Virus record (IMG/VR): IMGVR_UViG_3300009130_000010
Span: 1-64,000 of that record
Source: a virus
DNA: 64,000 nt
Direction: 5' to 3' (one strand)
Shown here in pieces: positions 26,053-33,378 of the stretch. The number at the start of each line of letters is the position of its first letter. Position 1 is the first letter of the stretch. The translations under genes and the position numbers were made by a program. The notes under the pieces are model-generated. The model made no database searches. It was not told where the DNA came from and saw only the letters and a list, made by a program, of their open reading frames with translations.

Positions 26053-29000
26053 TACGCATCCTCAATCTCTAATAACGTAAGCGAGTCGCCACTTACTAGT
26101 TTGATTCTAACTAAAACAGTATTACCTGTAGAGTTGTTCATATTTTCAGTACCAAGTGTTAATGTTTTGCTTTCATTTGATACTGTTGAACCTGTTGTTA
26201 CTCTGTCACCTGATGTAAAGGCACAACCATCACTACCATTGCCACCATTACCTGTATCACTACCTGGAACTCCACTACCAGCATAAGTTGATGTAGCATC
26301 TATCCAACCACTTAATCCACTAGCACTATCAATAGCAGTACCAGGTGCCGCTATCCATACACCTGATAACTTTCCGCTAAATTTAAATTTAAAGTTAGCC
26401 GCTGGTGTTCTACGGAAAGCAAAAGTATAATATTGTGCTCCGCTTCTTCCTGTTGCTAAATCAGGACCTGCTGGTAAGTAACCAGAACTTAAATCTGTTG
26501 TAAAATGTTGTACTGTTCCAAATCTACAAATTGCTTCTTGTGTTCCTGCTACTGTTACAGCACCACTCCAAGCATTACTTGTATAGTAATTTGTTGCTCC
26601 TGTGAAACTAGGCGTGTCGCTGGCCGCACCAAAACCTGTAATTCTTTTACCATCATCTGTATGTGTACTTCCGTTACCTAAACTATCTGAAACTGGAATA
26701 CCTGCTTCATCGTCCATAGTTAATAATGTATTTGTGTATAACTGAATATTTGTACTTGCTGTACTATAAGAACTTGTACCATTACAGTTACTAGCTCTCA
26801 TTTTAATTTGTTGTACTGAACGTCTTTGAGTACTTAAAAGTGGTACAGTTAAAGTTCCTAAAGTATAAGCACTACTAACACCTGTGTTTACTTTTGGTAT
26901 CCCACCATTTAACATTGTTGTACTACCATCAACATTAGCGTATGTAAAACTCAAATTAGATATAACGTGTCCTGATGTTCCTTCTTGGTTACTACCTGGG
27001 TCAACTTCAACAGGATCAGTTGTATCTTTATATGCTTGTCCTGTAAAGTTTGCTACAGTTGATCCTGTAATACTTAAACTAGGTGAGCCTGTATTATAAT
27101 ATGGTACTCCTGAAATATATCTTTTAGAACCAGGTGTACCTTCTGCTACTGTTCCTATTGTTGCTGTAGGACTTGACGTCATATCATCTTTAACTACATA
27201 AACGAAATTAGTATTTCCACCGTCTGAACTTTCTATTCTTTGAGCACTAGATCCAACAGCATAACCAGTTAGGTTTAGTCTTTGCATGGCCGATGCTACA
27301 AGATATGCTCTCTGTGGATATGACGAAACTACTTCATCATAATCTTGGTGACCTGCTATTGCTAGAGTAGTATATGTGTTATTGTTTCCGCCACCTTCTG
27401 ATGTTGTAAGGGTATGACTTCCTCCAGTACCTGTATTATTAATTTCTGATGTAATAGTTTGATTGGTACCATCGTAATGGTTAGTTAAGAAATTCATAAC
27501 AAAGTTCGTGTCAATTGGGTTAGCAGTTGTATAACGTCTTGCTATGGTATTTGTTAATGCCGCACCTGCTGATTGTGACGTAAACGTTCCTGTATTATCT
27601 GTAAATCCATGACATAATTTTGGTGCCGTTCCTTGGTATGAGGTGCTTAATGTTAAACTCTTTGTACTTAAATTTGCCGGCGCCGCCGGTACAGAATTCA
27701 TTTGGAATGTTATTCCTGTATATGAATCTGTTTGTGCTGTTATGTCTGGTGTGGCACTTACACTAAGATTTAAATTATAATTTCCTGCTGACTCTCCAGC
27801 ATAGTTATGAGTTATAGCATTACCTACTGTACCTGGTGATGATCCGTTTTCTGTAGGTGTATCATTTGAACTTCCGTCAGCCCAATTAAATGTATAACTG
27901 GCTCCTGTTACTGTAGGACTAACAGCATTGGTTACTGTTACTAAAGCTCTATTGTTTCCGTCTATATCTGTATAATCATATATGTCATATTGGTTATCAC
28001 TACTACCATCACTTGTTGTTACAGCCGTACCAGTAGCACTAGCTCTCATATCTGGTTCAACGTGTACTGTAAAGTTTGATGTAGCAAAAGGTGAACTAGA
28101 ATGATCACTTAAAACTTCTAACTTACCTGTATAATCTACATCGGTGCCAGCATTTTGTTGAGCATTGGTTAATGTATAAGTGTGACTTAAATTACTTGTG
28201 CCTGTATCACCTGGGTTTCCACTACCAGTGTTAACTGTTGTTGTAGTTCCATCACCCCAAGTATATTTGTATTGAATTCCGTATGTTGAATGAGAACCAA
28301 TTGTGTTTTCTGTATTGTTTGTAAATGTTACAGGGTGTCCACTTGTTCCTATTTCATTAATTCCACTTGTACTCGACAACGATACTGTTGGAGTATGTGT
28401 ATCATAAATTTTATGTGCTGTTGATGTATCTCTAGGAATTTCACTTGGTGTTGCTGTAGAGTGAGCGTCAAGTGTTAATTCTACTGTACGAGTTTGTTCT
28501 TGTTCTGTACTTGCTGTAAATGTATGAGCTAGTCTTCCACCACCTACACCACCTGCTACAGCATCGCTGTTTATAACATTATCAGATTCACTGTCACCCC
28601 AATCCCAAGTATATTGAACTGTTGCTCCACTTGTATTTGTTGTATTGTTTTGGAAATAAACAGTATCGCCATCATCCCATTGTGTAATAGGTGAACCACC
28701 AGTTGAGGCCGCGTATGCGGCAAAACTTACCACAGGAGTAGCTGTGTATATAATAATATAACTTGCTCTTGTTTTGCTTACAGTTGAACCTTTTCCACTT
28801 CCACTATTATTTTTTGCTGTTACTATTACAGTAAAAGGTGAATTAGTATTTGAATTGTAAGTATGCGAAGGAGTAGAATCTGTTGTATTGCTTGTTGCTG
28901 TTTCTCCTGTACCCCAATCAATATCATAATGTGTAGGGTTACCGTCTGTTGAAATTGTAAGTGTTACAACTAATCCAGCACCACCTGACGTAACGTCTGC

Positions 29001-29486
29001 TGTAAAATCAACGTTAGCAACGGCAGTATTATTAATAATATTTTGTGATAATTCATTTAAATCGTCAATTGCTGTACTGACGTTAGTAGTATCTAACCAA
29101 GTATTAATAGCACCAGTAGGATATAATGAACTATCATCCGGCCAACTTAAAGTGACATCTCTTCCTGTAACTAGTCCGCCACTTGCGACACTTGTCCAAG
29201 ATAAGTTACCTGATCCATCTGTTGTTAAAACTTGATCACCACCACCACCAGTAATAGTAATATCTTCTACAGCACCTAAGTTTAAGTCACCAGATGTGCT
29301 TCGGATATTACTTCCGCTAATTGTAATGTTATCTACTTGTAGACTTGCTGAAGGAGTGTTTGTGTTGATGCCTATTCGGTCATTGACCACATCTATGTAT
29401 AACAGGTCTGTTTCAAAAGCTATGTCGGTACCTAATCGCTCAAGGTTAGCCTTAAGCATAGCACCGGATATTCGTCCTATGGCCAT
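26052..29486 (-). CDS. Large adhesin-like virion protein with PKD-type repeats
   Basis: 1144 residues. The N-terminal ~120 residues (IGRISGAMLKANLERLGTDI, then DRIGINTNTPSASLQVDN) are of fibre-attachment type. From ~150 to ~650 at least four PKD/Ig-like units appear, each with a W-x-x-G core: YDIDWGTGE, YTWDWGDSES, YKYTWGDGTTT, YTFNWADGSS, each followed by a SHTY/THNY-like strand. The C-terminal ~450 residues are Ser/Thr/Gly-rich beta structure. Such domains usually bind carbohydrate or protein surfaces. Full-consensus late promoter upstream; GAAGGAG before the ATG. Confidence 0.85.
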   Translation of the reverse strand: MAIGRISGAMLKANLERLGTDIAFETDLLYIDVVNDRIGINTNTPSASLQVDNITISGSNIRSTSGDLNLGAVEDITITGGGGDQVLTTDGSGNLSWTSVASGGLVTGRDVTLSWPDDSSLYPTGAINTWLDTTNVSTAIDDLNELSQNIINNTAVANVDFTADVTSGGAGLVVTLTISTDGNPTHYDIDWGTGETATSNTTDSTPSHTYNSNTNSPFTVIVTAKNNSGSGKGSTVSKTRASYIIIYTATPVVSFAAYAASTGGSPITQWDDGDTVYFQNNTTNTSGATVQYTWDWGDSESDNVINSDAVAGGVGGGRLAHTFTASTEQEQTRTVELTLDAHSTATPSEIPRDTSTAHKIYDTHTPTVSLSSTSGINEIGTSGHPVTFTNNTENTIGSHSTYGIQYKYTWGDGTTTTVNTGSGNPGDTGTSNLSHTYTLTNAQQNAGTDVDYTGKLEVLSDHSSSPFATSNFTVHVEPDMRASATGTAVTTSDGSSDNQYDIYDYTDIDGNNRALVTVTNAVSPTVTGASYTFNWADGSSNDTPTENGSSPGTVGNAITHNYAGESAGNYNLNLSVSATPDITAQTDSYTGITFQMNSVPAAPANLSTKSLTLSTSYQGTAPKLCHGFTDNTGTFTSQSAGAALTNTIARRYTTANPIDTNFVMNFLTNHYDGTNQTITSEINNTGTGGSHTLTTSEGGGNNNTYTTLAIAGHQDYDEVVSSYPQRAYLVASAMQRLNLTGYAVGSSAQRIESSDGGNTNFVYVVKDDMTSSPTATIGTVAEGTPGSKRYISGVPYYNTGSPSLSITGSTVANFTGQAYKDTTDPVEVDPGSNQEGTSGHVISNLSFTYANVDGSTTMLNGGIPKVNTGVSSAYTLGTLTVPLLSTQRRSVQQIKMRASNCNGTSSYSTASTNIQLYTNTLLTMDDEAGIPVSDSLGNGSTHTDDGKRITGFGAASDTPSFTGATNYYTSNAWSGAVTVAGTQEAICRFGTVQHFTTDLSSGYLPAGPDLATGRSGAQYYTFAFRRTPAANFKFKFSGKLSGVWIAAPGTAIDSASGLSGWIDATSTYAGSGVPGSDTGNGGNGSDGCAFTSGDRVTTGSTVSNESKTLTLGTENMNNSTGNTVLVRIKLVSGDSLTLLEIEDA

Positions 29487-29530
29487 TTTATCTCCTTCAC
29501 CTCATTTCATTCCAGGGTGAGCCCGGGTAT

Positions 29531-29550
29531 AATATAATAGGTAATCCTAT
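29531..29550 (-). other. Hairpin at the start of the 1144-aa gene leader
   Basis: TAATAGG and CCTATTA arms with a four-base loop sit just inside the predicted transcript, near its 5' end; a second GGG/CCC hairpin lies closer to the ATG. Could protect the mRNA end. Confidence 0.4.
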
Positions 29551-29558
29551 TACAAATG

Positions 29559-29566
29559 TATTTATA
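29559..29566 (-). promoter_or_regulatory. Late promoter TATAAATA for the 1144-aa gene
   Basis: Reverse-strand TATAAATA, 73 bases upstream of the ATG at 29486, in the spacer after the 139-aa gene. Confidence 0.75.
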
Positions 29567-29578
29567 TGAATGAAAAAA

Positions 29579-29998
29579 TTAAGATAATACGCTGGTTGTT
29601 GTACTATTCATACCTACAAAAGCATAAATTCTATGTGTGTTTGGAGGAGCAGAACCAAAAGTAAGATTAGTTCCTGATATTGTATAAGCCTGTGTAGGCT
29701 CTTGTACAACGTTACCTACTACAACAATAACGCTATTCACATCAACAGGTGCTGAAGTAAAAAAGCTATTGAATACTGTAGTTGTTCCGTCACCTACTTC
29801 ATTACCATCTTTAATCATAGCTACTGTACCTTGAGGAGTACTTGAACGCCATGATGTTGTACCTTTGTCATAGTATTCTAATCTACTAGTATCTGTATTA
29901 AAACGTATTGTACCTGATTTAGGATCTGCTGGACGTTGTGCTGATGTTCCAGATGCTGTAGTTTGTCCTGCTGTCTTATGCTTTAAAAAATATCCCAT
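29579..29998 (-). CDS. Small virion protein built from two shared fibre modules
   Basis: 139 residues. It consists almost entirely of the two modules found in the larger fibre proteins: AQRPADPKSGTIRFNTDTSR then LEYYDKGTTSW (about residues 20-50), and VIVVVGNVVQEPTQAYTISG (about 90-109). This makes it a minimal version of the neighbouring adhesins. It starts two bases after the stop of the 102-aa gene with only a weak ribosome site, so it is probably read by coupling. Virion location is inferred. Confidence 0.82.
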   Translation of the reverse strand: MGYFLKHKTAGQTTASGTSAQRPADPKSGTIRFNTDTSRLEYYDKGTTSWRSSTPQGTVAMIKDGNEVGDGTTTVFNSFFTSAPVDVNSVIVVVGNVVQEPTQAYTISGTNLTFGSAPPNTHRIYAFVGMNSTTTSVLS

Positions 29999-30000
29999 TT

Positions 30001-30309
30001 TTAAATACTCACGTATGAAACATTAGCATATACTGATGAAGCGTGAGAGCATTTTGCTTGTATTGTATCACCATTTGCTAATACAATTTTTTCAGCACTT
30101 AAAATATATGTGTCTGCTCCATCAATTGATAATTCTTTAATAATTCTATTTGTAGCATCTGCTGTTCCGCTGTTTGACACAAGATGAACGTCAATAGTTC
30201 TTGCCGCGGCATTATCATTTGTAAAAAATATTGATGTAGTAGCAGAATCATTAGTACTAGTATAAACTGTACCTATGCTTGTTCCTAAAGTTGCTTTTGC
30301 TAACGCCAT
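30001..30309 (-). CDS. Small beta-rich virion-type protein
   Basis: 102 residues, start ALAKATLGTSIGTVYTSTND, strands alternating with short turns, no Cys-rich or catalytic motif except a single KCSH. Small proteins of this style lie between fibre genes in marine T4-like phages and probably decorate or join fibres. AGGAAAAAG precedes the ATG. Position in a tight operon between the 242-aa and 139-aa genes supports a structural role, otherwise unknown. Confidence 0.8.
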   Translation of the reverse strand: MALAKATLGTSIGTVYTSTNDSATTSIFFTNDNAAARTIDVHLVSNSGTADATNRIIKELSIDGADTYILSAEKIVLANGDTIQAKCSHASSVYANVSYVSI

Positions 30310-30319
30310 TTTCTTTTTC

Positions 30320-31048
30320 CTAAAATATTAATCCGTATACGATTGCTTTACTCTTACTTACCATTTCTTCCGCATTACCTGTAGGTGCCTGAACGTATAC
30401 TCCTGTTCCTCCACCGCCTGGTGCTTTAGCATATACTAATGATTTGCCAGCTACCGCACTTGGATCTGTTGTTTGTGTTAATCTCATAAGGCCATCAGTA
30501 GTAATATTACCTGTAACATCTAATGTAGTTGATACAGTTGCGGCTCCTGTAACTGCCAATGTTGAACCATCGAAAGTTAAATTTGCTTCACCTGTAATAG
30601 CGTTAGCACCTGTAACAGTAGTAACTTGATTATTAGTTGACCCTGTTAATGCTGTTCCACTACTTAAACCATCTACATAACTTTTTGTTGCTAAATGATC
30701 TGAACTTGTCGGTGTTGCCGCTGATACAGTAGTTAATGAACCACCTTCTTTAAAAGTAAAACTATCAATACTGTCATCATACAGCATTGTTACGTTTGTT
30801 GCTGTACCTCTTTCTATTTCAATACCAGACGTTGTTGCTGTAATACCAGCACCAGTTTCGCCACTGTTTAAAACAATAGTATTATCTGATATTGTAGAAT
30901 TAGTTGTTTCTACTTCAGTTTTAGTACCTTGAACAACAAGATTTCCATCTACTGTAAGTGAATGAGTTTTTACTGTGACATTAGAATCGGCACCACTAGT
31001 GGTGATTTTATAATGTCCGTCAAACCGTTTTTCAGAAATTTTTGCCAT
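30320..31048 (-). CDS. Fibre-type structural protein sharing modules with the giant fibre
   Basis: 242 residues from ATG 31048; an in-frame TTG at 31054 is closer to AAGGAT and is rejected. Residues ~30-105 repeat the giant fibre block (NLVVQGTKTEVETTNSTISD then TSGIEIERGTATNVTMLYDD). Residues ~120-185 contain LATKSYVDGLSSG, EANLTFDGSTLAVTG and TLDVTGNITTDG, again module copies. The C-terminus (KSKAIVYGLIF) is hydrophobic. Expected to be a short fibre or fibre connector. A late box inside the end of the upstream gene provides a 15-base leader. Confidence 0.85.
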   Translation of the reverse strand: MAKISEKRFDGHYKITTSGADSNVTVKTHSLTVDGNLVVQGTKTEVETTNSTISDNTIVLNSGETGAGITATTSGIEIERGTATNVTMLYDDSIDSFTFKEGGSLTTVSAATPTSSDHLATKSYVDGLSSGTALTGSTNNQVTTVTGANAITGEANLTFDGSTLAVTGAATVSTTLDVTGNITTDGLMRLTQTTDPSAVAGKSLVYAKAPGGGGTGVYVQAPTGNAEEMVSKSKAIVYGLIF

Positions 31049-31060
31049 AATCAATTATCC

Positions 31061-31714
31061 TTATACATTATTTATTTCTTTTTCGAACTGTTCAAATGTT
31101 ATTTCACGGTGATTAGAGCAACAATCCCACTCTTTTGGCACATAATTGCTTAAAGCACCGACTCTAGTAAAATTTATTGCTGGATAATCTAACATTATTC
31201 TACGAATTTGATCAACCCAATTCATATAATATGTTGCGGTCGCTGTTTCAGGTTTATAAGCATTGGTTCCAGCATATATATTATTTAAATTATTCATCTT
31301 ATCACCAATACCTAAAAAATCAAATCCTATTATATAAATGAATTTGGGTGATTCTAAACAAGCATAAGTTAAAGCAACTTGACCACTACTGTATCCCCAA
31401 TTATGTTCTATTTTTCTACTGTAATTATTTTGATAATCTGTCTCCTGCCATTTCCTATTCATATGAGTTTTAATAAGTTTGCCAGGTCGTCTTGTATAAA
31501 AAGGAATTTTTTTTGGAATATTTTCTAAAACATCTGGATTTATTTCTGATAACTCTATTTCTTCCCTCATATTATCATCAGTACACACTAATACATCTGG
31601 TAAGAAATCTCTATATAGAGCATTACACCCGTATATAGTTCCTTTTCCTCTTAATGTATTTAAATCAAAATTTGATCTTGATGTTCCGTTACCTATAACG
31701 AATGCTTTTGACAT
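31061..31714 (-). CDS. Sialyltransferase-like (GT42/DUF115-type) Rossmann protein, copy 2
   Basis: 217 residues, starting directly with SKAFVIGNGTSRSNFDLNTL, then IYGCNALYRDFLPDVLVCTD, then GYSSGQVALTYACLESPKFI and YIIGFDF, then NNLNNIYAGTNAYKP. These blocks match copy 1 at 18733-19488 and the GT42 sialyltransferase order. It lacks copy 1's N-terminal extension. It is the first gene after a terminator and is followed directly by fibre genes, with GAAGGAAC before its ATG. Nucleotide-sugar transfer is plausible; a non-catalytic relative cannot be excluded. Confidence 0.75.
   Translation of the reverse strand: MSKAFVIGNGTSRSNFDLNTLRGKGTIYGCNALYRDFLPDVLVCTDDNMREEIELSEINPDVLENIPKKIPFYTRRPGKLIKTHMNRKWQETDYQNNYSRKIEHNWGYSSGQVALTYACLESPKFIYIIGFDFLGIGDKMNNLNNIYAGTNAYKPETATATYYMNWVDQIRRIMLDYPAINFTRVGALSNYVPKEWDCCSNHREITFEQFEKEINNV
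31069..31076 (-). promoter_or_regulatory. Late promoter box AATAAATA embedded in the preceding gene end
   Basis: Reverse-strand AATAAATA within the last codons of the 217-aa gene, five bases before a predicted start at 31063; leader contains AAGGAT. Confidence 0.55.
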
Positions 31715-31726
31715 TGTAGTTCCTTC

Positions 31727-31765
31727 AAAAAAAAATGACTGCTAACGTTAATTAGCAGTCATTCT
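31727..31765 (-). terminator. Strong terminator after the 153-aa virion gene
   Basis: Perfect 11-bp stem ATGACTGCTAA / TTAGCAGTCAT with a six-base loop and a long reverse-strand T-tract. Confidence 0.88.
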
Positions 31766-31793
31766 GTATTTCAAATTATGTATCTGAATTAGA

Positions 31794-32255
31794 TTATGCG
31801 TCTTCAGTGAAGTCGTCGTCATCTCCGCCGACTAACGTATTGTCGTCGCCAGATTCTTCCATTCTAACTTTACCAGTAGCCGCCGCTTCATCTAGAGACC
31901 ATTGAATTGATTCTCCGTCTAAAGCATTTGAACCTGTAGCACTTGGTTTAGCTAAAGTAACTTTACGACCTGAAATTTTGCTCACGCCATAAGTTTCTGA
32001 ATCAGCACCTTGTACTGAAATTGACATTTCAGTAGCCGCCAAAGCCGCAGGTAATTTTCCTGTAGTAAGTGTACAATCAAAAGTTCCAGCTGTGCCGATT
32101 TCTTCAACACGGAATTTTTTACTGCCAATTTGTTTTACGATATAGCCTTCTTTAACAGCCGTACCGTTATGAAAATTTACTTTGATTTCTAATCCTGAAG
32201 CAGTCGGGCCTACGCCTTCGACTCCAAAGAATTTTTTATTAAGTGGACGTCCCAT
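31794..32255 (-). CDS. Conserved virion-type protein of the MGRPLNKKFFG kind
   Basis: 153 residues beginning GRPLNKKFFGVEG, a start I recall from a small structural protein common in marine T4-like phages. Residues ~20-125 look like a compact beta barrel (VKQIGSKKFRVEEIGTAGTF and GVSKISGRKVTLAKPSA). The C-terminus is very acidic (GGDDDDFTEDA). It has its own late box, a leader of about 80 bases and a strong terminator, so it is a single-gene unit and likely abundant. Exact place in the particle is unknown. Confidence 0.85.
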   Translation of the reverse strand: MGRPLNKKFFGVEGVGPTASGLEIKVNFHNGTAVKEGYIVKQIGSKKFRVEEIGTAGTFDCTLTTGKLPAALAATEMSISVQGADSETYGVSKISGRKVTLAKPSATGSNALDGESIQWSLDEAAATGKVRMEESGDDNTLVGGDDDDFTEDA

Positions 32256-32342
32256 TTTTTTTCTCCTAAGTTACGTTCTATGTAATACGCGGTGGGTCAA
32301 TTCCGCATAAGTCCTCTGTTGAGGCACGATTTTCGACACTAG

Positions 32343-32350
32343 TATTTATC
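32343..32350 (-). promoter_or_regulatory. Late promoter box GATAAATA for the 153-aa gene
   Basis: Reverse-strand GATAAATA, ~90 bases upstream of the ATG at 32255; the leader carries a CCTC/GAGG hairpin and ends in AGGAGA. Confidence 0.6.
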
Positions 32351-32353
32351 CAA

Positions 32354-32953
32354 TTAAATGTGTTTTCTTACTACATCATAAACACATTTATGACCATAAG
32401 CATTTAATTTTCTATCGTTAGTACAATCTCTAAAAAACGATCCAACGTTTGTTAAATCAGGATGTTGTTCCATTACCCATCCCCAAAATTGAGGTATTTC
32501 TCCCCTCTTAAGATAAGGTATAATAAAAAGTTTATCAGTTGAAATGTTTCTATTTTCTTGTACAAAAAATAAACAACGTTTATCTTTTGACCATTGATCT
32601 AATATATTATAAACAAAATTAGATTGCCATTTACAATAATCATCTATTATTTGAGGTCCATGATCATCTGTATTATGTATTGGGCCTCTACTATCCCAAT
32701 TTAAAGATCTATGTGACGAGGGTACTACACTTATAAAAAAATTATCATCGATGTTACTGTTTATAATAATACTAGCATAATACAATGGACTTACTGAATG
32801 TGACGTAAATGGTCCTTCTAGTAATTCAGGTGTTAAACCTAGCTCTTCTGCTAATAATTCCCACCAATGTTCACCTTGTTTTACATTAAAATTATCATAA
32901 GCACCTGGGCTTGTTATTGTTTGATCACCGTACACTATTAACTTCTTACTCAT
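32354..32953 (-). CDS. SGNH/GDSL-hydrolase-like protein with altered catalytic block
   Basis: 199 residues. The start KLIVYGDQTITSPGAYDNF followed by HWWELLAEELG is the block I layout of SGNH esterases (GDS, then a helix with W-x-x-LLAeeLG), but the catalytic Ser is Gln (GDQ). Near the C-terminus DRKLNAYGHKCVYDVV mirrors block V (D-x-x-H...GH). Canonical blocks II and III are hard to place. It may be an inactive or repurposed esterase fold, for example glycan-binding. It sits between ferredoxin and a virion gene. Confidence 0.7.
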   Translation of the reverse strand: MSKKLIVYGDQTITSPGAYDNFNVKQGEHWWELLAEELGLTPELLEGPFTSHSVSPLYYASIIINSNIDDNFFISVVPSSHRSLNWDSRGPIHNTDDHGPQIIDDYCKWQSNFVYNILDQWSKDKRCLFFVQENRNISTDKLFIIPYLKRGEIPQFWGWVMEQHPDLTNVGSFFRDCTNDRKLNAYGHKCVYDVVRKHI

Positions 32954-32961
32954 ACTAATAC

Positions 32962-33306
32962 CTATAAAATGTGATGTGCTTTAACAATTAACGTATTTGT
33001 TTCTACATCTTTTAATTTACATTGACAACCTAATCGACTTTTAATAGATTCGTTATAATGCATTTTTCCAGCAAGTTCTAATACACGAATTTCTTGCCCA
33101 CTTAATTTAATATCCTGTCTTGTTTGATAACCTTGAATAATTTCAACATGACAAGTAGCACACTTCATATTGCCTCCACATTTACCCCATGGCTCACGTT
33201 GATTTATCTGAAATTGATCATATAGTGCTGTCATTATTGTATCATTATCGGAATATTCTACGTTAATTTCTTTTTCTTGACTTGTAATACATTTAAACGT
33301 TTTCAT
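32962..33306 (-). CDS. [2Fe-2S] ferredoxin
   Basis: 114 residues from the ATG at 33306 (an in-frame TTG at 33327 lies inside the gp23 terminator and is unlikely). Cluster ligands: CGGNMKCATC (C-x5-C-x2-C) and a fourth Cys in SRLGCQCKL, the adrenodoxin/plant-type arrangement, with one additional nearby Cys. It is an electron carrier for an unidentified partner; this phage also encodes a nitroreductase and a dioxygenase-like protein, but much further away. The ATG is preceded at five bases by TATAAATA and has no Shine-Dalgarno sequence. Confidence 0.9.
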   Translation of the reverse strand: MKTFKCITSQEKEINVEYSDNDTIMTALYDQFQINQREPWGKCGGNMKCATCHVEIIQGYQTRQDIKLSGQEIRVLELAGKMHYNESIKSRLGCQCKLKDVETNTLIVKAHHIL

Positions 33307-33311
33307 ATTAA

Positions 33312-33319
33312 TATTTATA
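33312..33319 (-). promoter_or_regulatory. Late promoter TATAAATA, 5 nt before the ferredoxin ATG
   Basis: Reverse-strand TATAAATA, then TTAAT, then ATG. Full late consensus in leaderless position, immediately past the gp23 terminator. Confidence 0.7.
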
Positions 33320-33325
33320 GAGGTC

Positions 33326-33353
33326 AAAAAGAAAGGCGCCTAAGCGCCTTTCT
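33326..33353 (-). terminator. Terminator after gp23
   Basis: Perfect 8-bp stem AAAGGCGC / GCGCCTTT with a four-base loop and reverse-strand CTTTTT, 26 bases past the gp23 stop. Confidence 0.92.
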
Positions 33354-33378
33354 TAATGTAGTAAAATCTAATCTAATA

